This document shows, piece by piece, positions 17,201-24,978 of a DNA stretch of 64,000 bases (within the stretch, counting starts at the first letter, position 1; the number at the start of each line of letters is the position of its first letter). The stretch is from JBBQFC01 sp038321615. GTDB taxonomy: Bacteria; Bacteroidota; Bacteroidia; Flavobacteriales_D; Cryomorphaceae. The notes under the pieces are model-generated. The model worked only from the letters and a program-made list of their open reading frames with translations, had not been told where the DNA came from and made no database searches. Where the stretch lies: NCBI GenBank assembly GCA_038321615.1, contig JBBQFC010000006.1, positions 16,249 to 80,248 on the forward strand, written 5' to 3'. The position numbers were made by a program, and so were the translations under genes.

Positions 17201-18352
17201 GTGGCGCTGTATTGTGGCGTGGATTCGCAAGGCGTTACTTGGTTTTCGATAAGCGATACCGGTGCCGGGATTGCTGCAAAAGAATTAGACCGCGTTTTTG
17301 ATCGGTTCTATCAAGTCGATTCGAAAACTACCCGCAAATACGAAGGCAGCGGAATCGGTCTTTCTCTGGCACGCGAGTTAATTGAAGCGCATGGAGGGCG
17401 GCTCGAAGTGGCGAGCACCTTAGAAGTTGGCACCACATTTACCGTCTTTCTCGAAGGAGATAAGGCACCTATTGCGTCTCAATTACTGCCCACCAAAGTA
17501 TTGCACGATCTGCATTTATCTCAAACGGAATTTATCCATGATGGGATACTTGAGTATTCCCCAAAGCAAACCATTGACAGGTCTACGGTATTAATAGTAG
17601 AAGACAATCGAGAAGTTGCCGCCATGATTACGGAGCAGTTGCAGCGCGCGCACCATACACTTCAGGGGTCAAATGGTCGCCAAGGTTTGAAGCTTGCTTA
17701 CTCACACATTCCCGATCTGATCGTTACCGATGTAATGATGCCCGAAATGGATGGGCACGAACTGGTAAGAACCCTCCGAGCTGATGAACGGACAAACCAC
17801 ATACCTATTATTATGCTTACTGGTAAGGCAGGTATTGAAAATCGCTTGGCTGGTTTGGAAACCGGAATCGATGTGTATCTCACCAAGCCTTATCGCGCGG
17901 AGGAACTCTTGCTCGTTTGCCATAACCTCCTTACGCGGCAGCGCGGGATGCGCGCGAAATGGAAACCTAATAGACTGGATATTACGGAAAAGCTGCCCAG
18001 CCCCGATCAAGGTGATTTTAGATCGATCGATTCCTTGTTTCTCGAAAAGCTGCAAACCATTATACAAAATAGGCTGGCTGATGCCAATTTCCTTGTAGAC
18101 CAGTTGTCCGAAGAATTAAATATGAGCCCATCGCAGCTCCACCGCAAGGTAACGGCTATTGCCGACACGGCACCCGGGCAGATGATTCGTGCTTCCCGAT
18201 TGGCAAAGGCAAAAGCCATGGTCGAAGCGCGCGCAGGTAGCATCTCCGAGATTGGCTACGCCTGTGGATTCAGCGATTTGGCCTATTTCTCACGAGCTTT
18301 CAAGAAAGAATTTGGTAAGAGTCCGAAAGCTTTTGGGCAGGAAGTGGGGTAA
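14246..18352 (+). CDS. Hybrid two-component system sensor/regulator (SusR/HTCS type)
   Basis: One protein containing a whole signalling pathway, characteristic of Bacteroidota. Signal peptide (to about residue 23); periplasmic two-propeller region of reg_prop repeats (IWIGTRDGLNRYDG and similar) to about 700; Y_Y_Y domain at about 720-790; one membrane segment at about 800-822; HisKA with phospho-acceptor H859 (NVSHELRTPLTLI); HATPase_c with DTGAGI and GSGIGLSLA; receiver domain with acceptor D1162 (VTDVMMPEMDG); and a C-terminal AraC-type double HTH (ISEIGYACGFSDLAYFSRAFKKEFGKSP). Such proteins usually sense glycan oligosaccharides and control SusCD loci, but no SusCD genes lie in this window. 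The neighbour on the left is a pseudogene. Confidence 0.97.
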   Translation: MLSKPIRVVTFLVLICSMQLMGQKVRFRHLGIDQGLSQNAVQAMVQDKLGYIWIGTRDGLNRYDGYSFKIFKHSARDTNSIASNFIVELFEDSQGRLWVGHESGAVDLYDRDLDQFIRLNFGSGGRGTTLPNCINAFAIDPDGKLWIGARTGLYAWRISNESTGEGTLRHFDTHRNLPHSLDGEQVLDILIRDKEMWIATNRGISACDYRSGKVINYQIESTHPEAPTILYPHSIFKLADADQGDLWLGTLSGLVKFHPSSGSYEVYSNRHAVKRYGWGRVADIVADESGILWLATQAGLMRFDTAAKTYEYTLNQSDDPEELSYDLLTDIFKDTSGIMWVGTNGFGINIHDPKGNRFGRFTKSLEKSRFNGFSIRSICYQDEAHIWISSEILHRWNRTTNELISFEQSSDLPEAFGNTGTNAMLTDNSGNLWLCCSEGIFRHNDRTNQTKHYTVSQILEPERYVGKDFSGICFDGDSSLWAFSKTHLCKMVDVEKGLFQTFSISPVLPWCHAGFTPMYCDRDGVIWLGTEHGLTRFNTHSGEMATYRHDPKVAESLRENHVKWITPDPSGKAIWLGTAGGGLHFFDKQTNTFSAFTEADGLPNSVVYAVLPDEAGNLWVSTNKGLARFDPKQGLFQCYDANDNLQSNEFNTGAACVGKDGELFFGGLSGINYFNPTQVSDNPFIPPVNISDVRVRGERRQVQHSDSRQANAQLTLAYAENVIRFTFAAMDFTAPEKNLFSYRLEPFDSDWSSKSTENTATYTNLSPGTYTLTVRASNNDGVWNEVGTALTIHVLPPWWRSWWAYSCYALCILFLLYFLREYEIKRLRIKNQLEVSEVSSASLKEIDRLKTQFFANVSHELRTPLTLILGQLESVRSEEITKKNQVKVDAANRQAQRLLELINQLLDLSKVEAGKFEIRKTEQDLSEFLVSRFLQFDGLAEERGISLEYNISEAQIRRPFDPDLLEKVLSNLISNALKFTQSGGTVALYCGVDSQGVTWFSISDTGAGIAAKELDRVFDRFYQVDSKTTRKYEGSGIGLSLARELIEAHGGRLEVASTLEVGTTFTVFLEGDKAPIASQLLPTKVLHDLHLSQTEFIHDGILEYSPKQTIDRSTVLIVEDNREVAAMITEQLQRAHHTLQGSNGRQGLKLAYSHIPDLIVTDVMMPEMDGHELVRTLRADERTNHIPIIMLTGKAGIENRLAGLETGIDVYLTKPYRAEELLLVCHNLLTRQRGMRAKWKPNRLDITEKLPSPDQGDFRSIDSLFLEKLQTIIQNRLADANFLVDQLSEELNMSPSQLHRKVTAIADTAPGQMIRASRLAKAKAMVEARAGSISEIGYACGFSDLAYFSRAFKKEFGKSPKAFGQEVG

Positions 18353-18640
18353 AGATTTGGATGTGATAAATCTGGACCTTTGGTAGCGATGCCAGACCCA
18401 GAATCAATAAGTCCAGACATGTAAAAAATCCTTTTGGGAGTGAGCGGATTGGCGAATTTTTCCTTATTTTTCGGCGTAAACGGAAGATTAACATGCTAAA
18501 TCAAAAATCCTGGCGAACAACTAAAGAAGCGCCAAAAAAGGAAGCGACCGTTGGTAATGCTTATGCCGCAAATAATGTAATTCAAAAGAGCATTAAATGC
18601 AAATTAGTGGAACAAAATCCAGTCATTAATTAATGGAGTT
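18353..18640. other. Intergenic, no supported gene
   Basis: A stretch of 288 bases between the hybrid sensor and the membrane protein. One 46-codon frame starts at 18494 and ends at 18634, but has no recognisable feature. I see no hairpin terminator. Base composition turns AT-rich from here to about 19.4 kb. Confidence 0.5.
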
Positions 18641-19063
18641 ATGACAATCAAAAATTCAACAATTACAAAGGGATTTATTCTTGCTGGATTAATGAACTCT
18701 TCCGTCCTGATCTTTTCAAGAATATTTACAAATCCCACAATTCCTGAAATTGATCCAAACGTGATGTCAAATTTTGGGTTGTTGATGATTCTTATATGGG
18801 GATTGGCGTACATCTCTATCGCAAAAAATTACCAGAAAGTAAAATGGCTTATTGGAGTTTTTGCCATCGAAAAATTCATTTATGGCTATATCTGGATAAA
18901 CTGGATCCTAAAACATAATATTTCTGATGTCTATGAAAAAGATTTTATGGCAGGAATGTTTTATTCAGTTTATGGCGTGAATGATTGGGTGTTTTTTGGC
19001 TTCTTCATATTTGTTTTTTCGCGATTATCCAAAAATGAAAAATCAGGAATGAACAGACCATGA
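18641..19063 (+). CDS. Small integral membrane protein, conserved hypothetical
   Basis: 140 residues with about four membrane segments: GFILAGLMNSSVLIFSRIF, then LLMILIWGLAYISIA, LIGVFAIEKFIYGYIWINWIL and VFFGFFIFVFSRL. The pattern NPTIPEIDPNVMSNFG between segments 1 and 2 and MFYSVYGVNDW before the last look conserved in proteins I have seen from this phylum, but no function is known. The coding sequence is clearly more AT-rich than its neighbours, which with the broken lipoprotein downstream suggests acquired DNA. Confidence 0.7.
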   Translation: MTIKNSTITKGFILAGLMNSSVLIFSRIFTNPTIPEIDPNVMSNFGLLMILIWGLAYISIAKNYQKVKWLIGVFAIEKFIYGYIWINWILKHNISDVYEKDFMAGMFYSVYGVNDWVFFGFFIFVFSRLSKNEKSGMNRP

Positions 19064-19198
19064 GCAGCGATTAAATAAGCGTAATGTATGGTAGTGAAAT
19101 GTTTTGTAATGGGATTTAACAATAAATTCGCAGCTAGATATTCCGAAGTCGCAGCTAATTATAATATGAGAGTCAACAGCTATAAAACCAATTCAAAC

Positions 19199-19408
19199 AT
19201 GAGAAAAACAGTCTTTTTGTTTTTAGTTTTCACAGTAATTATTTCTTGTAAAAAAGAGAATGAATGCATTGATGTAAACAGAGTCGCTGACTAAGGGTGT
19301 AGCGCGAGCTATATTCCAGTATGTGGCTGTTATAGAATGACTTACGGAAATTCATGTGTTGCAGCTAGCAGCGGGCTGAATGCGTGGACAGAAGCGGCAT
19401 GTAAATAG
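19199..19408 (+). pseudogene. Kazal-like small lipoprotein interrupted by a TAA stop
   Basis: From the ATG at 19199 a lipoprotein signal (FLVFTVIISC, then KKEN) leads into ECIDVNRVAD and an in-frame TAA at 19292-19294. Past the stop, in the same frame, follow GCSASYIPVCGCYRMTYGN, SCVAASSGLNAWTEAAC and a TAG at 19406. The six cysteines after the lipid cysteine have the spacing of a Kazal-type domain (C..C..PVCGC...TYGNSC...W...C), like the short protease-inhibitor-like lipoproteins found in this phylum. One stop in 69 codons with the fold otherwise intact points to a recent nonsense mutation or a base-call error. Confidence 0.7.
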
Positions 19409-19696
19409 TAAATGGATTGAATGAATAGAAATAGCCTTCTGCACAATCGTTTTCTATAAACGTCATTTTTTCTTGTCCTTGATCTGCACTCCATGCTCCC
19501 CTGGGTGATGATTTTCAGCTTATCGGCAGACTTTGTGTTTCTCAGAGTTAGATTAGATTCCGATTTTAGGCTGGTTAGAACCGATTTCAGTAATCCCATC
19601 AGAATCGTCCCATGCAGCTGAAGGGGTACTGTACTATTTCGCGTCAATTCACCCCTAAAGTTTGGCCATCCAGAAATCCATACATTTGGATTTAAC
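19409..19696. other. Intergenic, no supported gene
   Basis: 288 bases. The minus strand is open for 121 codons across most of it and into the Kazal remnant, but the translation has no signal, domain or plausible start and reads antisense to the cysteine-rich gene, so I take it as chance. Confidence 0.45.
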
Positions 19697-20503
19697 ATGA
19701 AAAACATTTTTCAAAAAATTACCACCCTTATTTTACTAATTATCATTGCCTTGGTGGTGGTATTACTCATTTTCAACGACTTACTCGTATATGGCATTGT
19801 TGTAGGTGCCGTGGCTCTTGTTGCATACGTGCTCTACGTAGGCTTTATACGAGCCAAAGCACTGGAGATTGCCGATTTGCGCGATCGACTCGCCACCGAC
19901 GAAGCCGCATTAGAAAAAGTAAAACAGGAAAATGAAGAGCTTAGGCATCGCAAGCTCAACTTATCGGCTATCAGGCAAATCCTGGACGTAGGGCTTTTTG
20001 AAATTGACACCAACTTTACCCGGACGTGGAACGAAGAATTGATTACCGACGAAGGCAAGAATATCCAATTCATCGGCGCGCTGCGAGTCGATGTAAAAGC
20101 CCGTTACGGTGTCGATTTAACCGAATTGCGCATTAAGCAAACGCCAACGGATGTGTATATAGCCAATATGCATCTCAAATCGCTTTCATTTAACGACTTG
20201 AATTATGATTGGGTAATAAGCGAAGTTTTAGAGCTTAAAAAGCCTTACCTCGGCGGAAGCCATCGCCGCACAGACGCCTTCCTGCAATTAGAAGCACAGA
20301 AAATTAAGGATCGCCTGCAAAAGCGAATTCATGAAGAAGTAAAACAAGGCCCCGAAGAATTGAATACGGTGATTGAAATTCTAAAAAAGCAGCTCTCCCA
20401 CTCCATCGCCGCTTTGCTTGGCCTACGCGATAAGAATGTCCACTTTGTAGATAAAGCGGAACCTGATTTTCAGCAACTCGACTCCATTAATCTACTAAAT
20501 TAA
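19697..20503 (+). CDS. Membrane-anchored coiled-coil protein of unknown function
   Basis: 268 residues. Two adjacent membrane segments fill residues 7-52 (TLILLIIIALVVVLLIFNDL and VYGIVVGAVALVAYVLYVGF), followed by a heptad-rich helix (LEIADLRDRLATDEAALEKVKQ) and a globular part with strands (GLFEIDTNFTRTW, FIGALRVDVKARYGVDLTEL). The layout recalls DUF4230-type proteins, but I would not assign it. Monocistronic, converging on cysH six bases away. Confidence 0.75.
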   Translation: MKNIFQKITTLILLIIIALVVVLLIFNDLLVYGIVVGAVALVAYVLYVGFIRAKALEIADLRDRLATDEAALEKVKQENEELRHRKLNLSAIRQILDVGLFEIDTNFTRTWNEELITDEGKNIQFIGALRVDVKARYGVDLTELRIKQTPTDVYIANMHLKSLSFNDLNYDWVISEVLELKKPYLGGSHRRTDAFLQLEAQKIKDRLQKRIHEEVKQGPEELNTVIEILKKQLSHSIAALLGLRDKNVHFVDKAEPDFQQLDSINLLN

Positions 20504-20509
20504 TTAGCA

Positions 20510-21211
20510 CTACAGGTGAAGTCCACACTCCGTTTTGGGGCTGTTGTTCCAGCGACCTTCGCGATCGTCTCCTGGAACGGTGCAATGCTTGCAACCTATG
20601 GAAAAGTAACCCTTTGAGACGAGTGGATGAAAGGGCAAGTGATGATCGTGAACAAAAGCTTCCCGTTCTTCGCGCGTAACGTGGAGCAATGGATAAAACT
20701 TTAAAATCCCCTTGCGCTCTTCGAAAACGTCGAGCGATGAGCGGTGGTCGCTCTGCCAGGCCATCAATCCCGATACCCAAACCGTAAAATACTCCTTCAT
20801 CGATTCGAGTGGTTCTACCTTGTTGATCGAGCAACAGAAATCGGGGTTTTTCCGCCACGTTTCATCCATTGTAGTAAAAGCGTGCTTATCGGCATCGGCT
20901 CGTACATCCACTACTTTCAAATCGTAGAGTTGTGAGAGATATTCCTTGTATATCAGGGTTTCTTTAAAGTGATAGCCCGTATCGATGAAAAATACTTCCT
21001 GATCGGGATTCACATCCGAAAAGAGTTTAAGCAACATGGCCGAAGTTGCTGCAAAAGATGAAGTAAGCATCACTTCCGATCGGTCAAAATCGCGGTATAG
21101 CTGCGCCACTCGTTCTTCTGCGCTCAATGGATGGTAGCGCTCGTTTAATTCCTTGATGGTTTCCCCAGTGAGAATGCGTTTCAAGGCATCGGGATAATTA
21201 TTTTGATTCAT
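20510..21211 (-). CDS. cysH: Adenylyl-sulfate (APS) reductase, CysH family
   Basis: Reduces activated sulfate to sulfite in the cytoplasm with thioredoxin. The [4Fe-4S] ligands of the APS-specific branch are present: C126-C127 (FCCSIN) and C207/C210 (GCKHC). The catalytic cysteine is C229 in the terminal ECGLHL motif. PAPS-specific enzymes lack the cluster cysteines, so APS is the likely substrate. 233 residues, normal. Last gene of a four-gene operon running from 24742, 12 bp after the siroheme synthase gene. The sulfate-activating enzymes (CysD/CysN or Sat) are not in the window. Confidence 0.95.
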   Translation of the reverse strand: MNQNNYPDALKRILTGETIKELNERYHPLSAEERVAQLYRDFDRSEVMLTSSFAATSAMLLKLFSDVNPDQEVFFIDTGYHFKETLIYKEYLSQLYDLKVVDVRADADKHAFTTMDETWRKNPDFCCSINKVEPLESMKEYFTVWVSGLMAWQSDHRSSLDVFEERKGILKFYPLLHVTREEREAFVHDHHLPFHPLVSKGYFSIGCKHCTVPGDDREGRWNNSPKTECGLHL

Positions 21212-21223
21212 TTTATTGGCTTA

Positions 21224-21853
21224 TCAATCTTTTTCGGGTGAAATGACTGCGGTTTTCAGAGTTTGTGCGTCGGGTTCCTGGTGTGCCAAAAGGCCTTTGG
21301 TAAGTTCGTTCATGGCTTCGACTTTCATCTCAAAATCGCCTTTCAGTGTATAGCGGTATTTTTGGATGAGCTCCAGCATATCAGAAAGATCTTCGGGCAA
21401 TATTTCTTCAAAAAGCTGGCGCAAACGTTTGGCGGTAGTGGGCGATTTGCCATTGGTCGAGATGGCCATTTTCAAGTGGCCTTTGGTCACAATCGATCCC
21501 AGATAAAAATCACAAAGATCGGGTGTGTCAGCAACATTTACCAGGACATTGGCATTTTTTGCATCCGAATAGATCTGTTTGTTGACTTCGAAAAAGTTAG
21601 TCGCCGCTATTACCATTTGCATACCTTCCAAATAATCAGGTGTATAACTTGCTTCTACCAATTGCACATTATGATCAAGGGCGAGCTCGCGTATTTCTGG
21701 CCTTATTTCCTTCGCCACAAGAGTGATGCGGGCATTCGGGCTTGATTTCAAAATAAAGCTCAGCTTTTCATGTCCAACGAACCCACCTCCAACAATCAAA
21801 ACGTGCAATTCCCGTAATTTTAGAAAAATCGGGTAAAGGGTATTTGTCTCCAT
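21224..21853 (-). CDS. Precorrin-2 dehydrogenase / sirohydrochlorin ferrochelatase (CysG N-terminal / Met8p type)
   Basis: Catalyses the last two steps to sirohaem: NAD-dependent oxidation of precorrin-2 and iron insertion. The N-terminus has the NAD motif VLIVGGGFVGHEKLSFIL, with the usual following ITLVAKEIRPEI; the middle has VIAATNFFEVNKQIYSDAK and VNVADTPDLCDFYLGSIVTKG, and then ISTNGKSPTTAKRLRQLFE, all matching Met8p/CysG-N. 209 residues, the size of the stand-alone enzyme. Its start codon shares a base with the stop of cobA, so the two are coupled and replace the fused CysG of enterobacteria. Confidence 0.93.
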   Translation of the reverse strand: METNTLYPIFLKLRELHVLIVGGGFVGHEKLSFILKSSPNARITLVAKEIRPEIRELALDHNVQLVEASYTPDYLEGMQMVIAATNFFEVNKQIYSDAKNANVLVNVADTPDLCDFYLGSIVTKGHLKMAISTNGKSPTTAKRLRQLFEEILPEDLSDMLELIQKYRYTLKGDFEMKVEAMNELTKGLLAHQEPDAQTLKTAVISPEKD

Positions 21854-22647
21854 CAGGGTTTCCGTTTCGATTCGTTTAATGCTGTGTATTGGTAAGCCAG
21901 TAGCTCCAAATCCAAACGGTGGTTTACCACTTCACCAATCACGATGATGGCCGGAGAATCGAACTGCTCTTCGGTGGCTTTAAGCTCCATATCACCGGCT
22001 GTGGTTATCAAGCAACGCTGATTTTTCAGAGAAGCATTTTGAATAATGCCCACGGCTTCTCCAACCTTTCCTACTTGCCGATATACTTCGGCGATCTCCT
22101 TTAATTTATGCATTCCCATAAGGATTACCACGGTTGCTGAGCTGGCTGCCGCCAACGGAATGTCTTTCGAAAGCTCACCGTCCTTGGTGGTACCGGTTAC
22201 TACCCAAAAGCTCTCGGTAACTTGCCGCTTGGTGAGCGAAATACCCACTGCTGCTGGCCCTGCTATGGCTGAAGAAACGCCTGGAATAAGCTCGCATGCG
22301 ATGCCAAAGCTTTGGGCGTACTCAATTTCTTCACTTCCGCGACCGAATACAAAAGGATCTCCTCCCTTGAGTCGTACAATATGGCCATACTTCAGCGCTT
22401 GATCCACTATGAGCTCATTTATTTCCGACTGGGTCAGGCTGTGTTTACCCCGTCTTTTTCCAACGAAAATTTTCACAGCTTGCGGAGCAAAATTCAATAA
22501 TTCTTTCGAAACCAAGGCATCGTAAAGTATTACGTCGCAGCTTTGAAGCGTTTTTACACCTTTGATTGTGATCAGATCAGGATCGCCGGGGCCTGCACCG
22601 ACCAGTGTGAGTCGCGGCCGAGTTTGAGATTGCGTTTTCATCGACAT
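21853..22647 (-). CDS. cobA: Uroporphyrinogen-III C-methyltransferase (SUMT)
   Basis: Methylates uroporphyrinogen III twice, at C2 and C7, to give precorrin-2. Signature motifs: LTLVGAGPGDPDLITIKG near the N-terminus, VILYDALVSKELL, VRLKGGDPFVFGRGSEE and the PGVSSAIAGPAAVGISLTKR substrate loop. I take the ATG at 22647 (then SMKTQ), seven bases after the sulfite reductase stop; the longer frame from 22677 would overlap that gene by 23 bases. With 264 residues it is the usual length. It feeds the adjacent dehydrogenase/ferrochelatase and so supplies cofactor to the upstream reductase. Confidence 0.95.
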   Translation of the reverse strand: MSMKTQSQTRPRLTLVGAGPGDPDLITIKGVKTLQSCDVILYDALVSKELLNFAPQAVKIFVGKRRGKHSLTQSEINELIVDQALKYGHIVRLKGGDPFVFGRGSEEIEYAQSFGIACELIPGVSSAIAGPAAVGISLTKRQVTESFWVVTGTTKDGELSKDIPLAAASSATVVILMGMHKLKEIAEVYRQVGKVGEAVGIIQNASLKNQRCLITTAGDMELKATEEQFDSPAIIVIGEVVNHRLDLELLAYQYTALNESKRKP

Positions 22648-22654
22648 GGCTTGA

Positions 22655-24742
22655 TTATTTAGTGTTGCGAAAAGCAATTATTCGCTGACTTACCATCTTT
22701 GCTTGCGCGATGTATGCTTTCGCGAAGGACTCCGTGGGCTCATTTTCTTGGATCGCGTAAATGATCTTCGAGATGCCTTCGGGTAATTCCAATACCGCTT
22801 CGCTTGCGAAGACTTCATCGAACTTGGCAATAATATTATCCTGTGTGTTCGCCTGCTCATTGCGGTCGAGCAAGAGTGCCTTAGCAACGTTCACCAAGGC
22901 TGCATAGCCCAAATAAATGGCATCAGCCCACCGACCGGCGGCGTACGATTCATCGGCTAATTCCAATTTCTCGTCCGTTTCCAAAAACAAGGTTGAAACC
23001 AAATCGACCATCACACCCGCGCACTCTCCCACGCCAATGGCCATTTTATAACGGCCTTCTCCTCCCCAATCGATCAACTCAGCGTCGGTAATGTTTTCGG
23101 ATTCGCCCAGAGGCTTTAGCATGTCATAGAAATATTTGCTGCCGCGACCATCGTAATAATCGAGGAAATTTTTGCTTTCGCCGTGTTCATTAAAATCATT
23201 GAGTACAGTTCGAAGTGCTTGGGGAGCCCTGCGGCTAGGCACCTTTATCACCTTATCGGCAAAGCGTCCGACCCCATTGCCTACTGTACCACCGCCAAGC
23301 AACACCTGTAACGCAGGAGCTACATTCGCCCCCGATTTTATCGTCATTCCCTGAAAGCCGATATGCGCCATCATGTGCTGTCCGCAAGAATTCATACAGC
23401 CACTAATCTTAATAGTCATTTCGCGCTCGTTTAAATATTGCGGATATTCTTCCGCCAAGACCCGCTCCAATTCCTTGGCAATTCCTGTGCTATTCGAAAT
23501 ACCGAGATTGCAAGTATCAGTACCCGGGCATGCCGTAATATCGAGCATAGAGTTATAGCCGAGGTCGGCTAAACCGAGTTTACCAAGTTCAGAATAGAAA
23601 AAGGGTAAGGCCGCTTCCGGCACGTGGCGGATTTGTAAATTTTGACGGAGCGTAAGTCTGATTTCATCTCCTGCAAAATCGCTAATCAACCGGGCGAGTT
23701 GCCGCGCTTCGGGTGTAAACAGATCACCGATTCGTACCTTTACGCCAATGGCGAAATAGCCTTCTTGCTTTTGAGCGAAAACATTATGCTTTTTCCATTC
23801 TGCAAAAGCTTTCTGGTCAACACCATCAATAGATATCCCCGGCCAAGATTTCGGCAAAACCGGCTCAAAACCCGATGGTTTAATTTCCACCGATTGGTGA
23901 GATAACGCGGCTCGTTCTTCTTCTACGAGATGTAGAAATTTCTCTAAGCCCATATCTTGAATCAGAAACTTAATACGAGCTTTCATTCGGCGGTTTCGCT
24001 CCCCGTAGCGGTCGAATATGCGAAGCACACCTTCTGTAAACGGAATGATCTCGTCGGTTTTCAAAAATTCATGCGCCACATCGGCCTGTCGGCTTTGAGA
24101 ACCCAAACCGCCACCGATCAATACGCGGAAGCCGCGAATTTCTTGACCCAGTTCAACCTTGATTAAAGGTATAAATCCAAGATCGTGCATGAAGGTAAGA
24201 CCAGTATCGCGCTCGCTTGAAGAGAATGCAATTTTGAACTTTCGGCCCATTTCTTGGCAAATTGGATTGCGCAGAAAATAACGGAATACTGCATCGGCGT
24301 AAGGCGTTATATCAAAGGGTTCCTCCGGATCAATACCTGCAAATTCCGACGCCGTAACGTTTCTGACCGTATTGCCGCAAGCTTCGCGCAGGGTTACATC
24401 GCTTGCTTCGAGTTCGGCCCATAGTTCGGGTGTGCGATCGAGACTCACGAAGTGTATTTGGATGTCCTGGCGCGTGGTAATATGCAATCGCCCGGTGGAA
24501 TATTTTTCGGAGACATCGCAAATGCGAAGCAGCTGATCGCCGCTTACTTTGCCGTACGGTAGCTTAATTCGTATCATTTGAACGCCTTCCTGCCGCTGCC
24601 CGTAGATGCCCCGCGCTAAGCGCAAACTGCGAAAACGTTCTTCGTCGAGCGTTCCATCTCGAAAGCGTTTAATCTTTTTTTCTAATTCGAGGATATCGCG
24701 CTGAACCAGTGGATTGTCCAATTCTGTTTGAAAGCTGAGCAT
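22655..24742 (-). CDS. Assimilatory sulfite (or nitrite) reductase haemoprotein with C-terminal HEPN domain
   Basis: Sirohaem/[4Fe-4S] reductase of the NirA/CysI family. Two NIR_SIR ferredoxin-like/catalytic repeats fill residues 1-550; the cluster cysteines are in ACPGTDTCNLG (about 403/409) and SGCMNSCGQHM (about 448/452), with sirohaem-binding TTRQDIQIHFV and LRQNLQIRHV. Residues 570-695 are an extra helical HEPN-type domain (AAGRWADAIYLGYAALVNVAKALLLD) not present in classical CysI. No flavoprotein CysJ is nearby, so electrons likely come from ferredoxin. Operon context with cysH favours sulfite over nitrite. First structural gene of the operon; a Cys-rich leader and terminator precede it. 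Confidence 0.92.
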   Translation of the reverse strand: MLSFQTELDNPLVQRDILELEKKIKRFRDGTLDEERFRSLRLARGIYGQRQEGVQMIRIKLPYGKVSGDQLLRICDVSEKYSTGRLHITTRQDIQIHFVSLDRTPELWAELEASDVTLREACGNTVRNVTASEFAGIDPEEPFDITPYADAVFRYFLRNPICQEMGRKFKIAFSSSERDTGLTFMHDLGFIPLIKVELGQEIRGFRVLIGGGLGSQSRQADVAHEFLKTDEIIPFTEGVLRIFDRYGERNRRMKARIKFLIQDMGLEKFLHLVEEERAALSHQSVEIKPSGFEPVLPKSWPGISIDGVDQKAFAEWKKHNVFAQKQEGYFAIGVKVRIGDLFTPEARQLARLISDFAGDEIRLTLRQNLQIRHVPEAALPFFYSELGKLGLADLGYNSMLDITACPGTDTCNLGISNSTGIAKELERVLAEEYPQYLNEREMTIKISGCMNSCGQHMMAHIGFQGMTIKSGANVAPALQVLLGGGTVGNGVGRFADKVIKVPSRRAPQALRTVLNDFNEHGESKNFLDYYDGRGSKYFYDMLKPLGESENITDAELIDWGGEGRYKMAIGVGECAGVMVDLVSTLFLETDEKLELADESYAAGRWADAIYLGYAALVNVAKALLLDRNEQANTQDNIIAKFDEVFASEAVLELPEGISKIIYAIQENEPTESFAKAYIAQAKMVSQRIIAFRNTK

Positions 24743-24850
24743 AGTTATAAGGAGTAAAAATGAGAAAGGGAAATTAATAAGGCGTTTTGTGTCCTATGTT
24801 GCGATTGTGTTGTCATTGTTATACGGTTTTAAAACAGTTTGGTTAAAATG

Positions 24851-24880
24851 AAAAAAGCCCCTTCGAAATCGAAAGGGCTT
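24851..24880 (-). terminator. Attenuator terminator in the sulfur-assimilation operon leader
   Basis: On the minus strand AAGCCCTTTCGA and TCGAAGGGGCTT form a 10-12 bp stem with one G-U pair, followed directly by a run of six T. It stands 22 bases after the stop of the Cys-rich leader ORF and about 110 bases before the reductase start codon, so transcription of the operon must pass through it. Confidence 0.85.
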
Positions 24881-24914
24881 AAAAGCTTTAATAGATTTAA
24901 CTCTATTCTTTCGA
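24869..24914 (-). promoter_or_regulatory. Putative antiterminator pairing in the cys operon leader
   Basis: The last sense codons of the leader ORF contain TCGAAAG (24908-24914), an exact complement of CTTTCGA (24869-24875) in the 5' arm of the terminator. Pairing of the two (seven base pairs plus one G-U) would take away half of the terminator stem. A ribosome halted at the Cys codons would leave TCGAAAG free; a ribosome at the leader stop codon would cover it. This is the geometry expected of cysteine-responsive attenuation; it is inferred from sequence alone. Confidence 0.65.
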
Positions 24915-24974
24915 CATGGCGAACCTTTGGCAACAAGCCGTACAACACATGCAGAAAGAAGCAGATAAAATCAT
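24903..24974 (-). CDS. Cysteine-rich leader peptide (23 residues)
   Basis: An ATG at 24974 opens a 23-codon frame with five cysteines at positions 8, 10, 11, 14 and 15 (core CMCCTACC, encoded by tgc, tgt tgt, tgt tgc), then QRFAMSKE and TAG. More than a fifth of the residues are Cys, which is very unlikely by chance at this place: just upstream of an intrinsic terminator in front of the sulfate reduction/sirohaem operon. I interpret it as a sensor of charged Cys-tRNA in an attenuator. There is no Shine-Dalgarno site, as usual in this phylum, and the likely -7 element ends only four bases before the ATG, so the transcript may be leaderless or nearly so. Confidence 0.7.
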   Translation of the reverse strand: MILSASFCMCCTACCQRFAMSKE

Positions 24975-24978
24975 GATG

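Noticed and set aside
14246..18352. A nearby polysaccharide utilisation locus expected from the hybrid sensor
   Set aside because: No SusC, SusD or glycoside hydrolase gene is present in this window.
19342..19707. Minus-strand frame of 121 codons
   Set aside because: It is antisense to the Kazal remnant and the start of the membrane coiled-coil gene; no start region or domain.
21263..21745. 160-codon plus-strand frame rich in aromatic residues
   Set aside because: Antisense of the sirohaem synthase gene, which has clear domain motifs.
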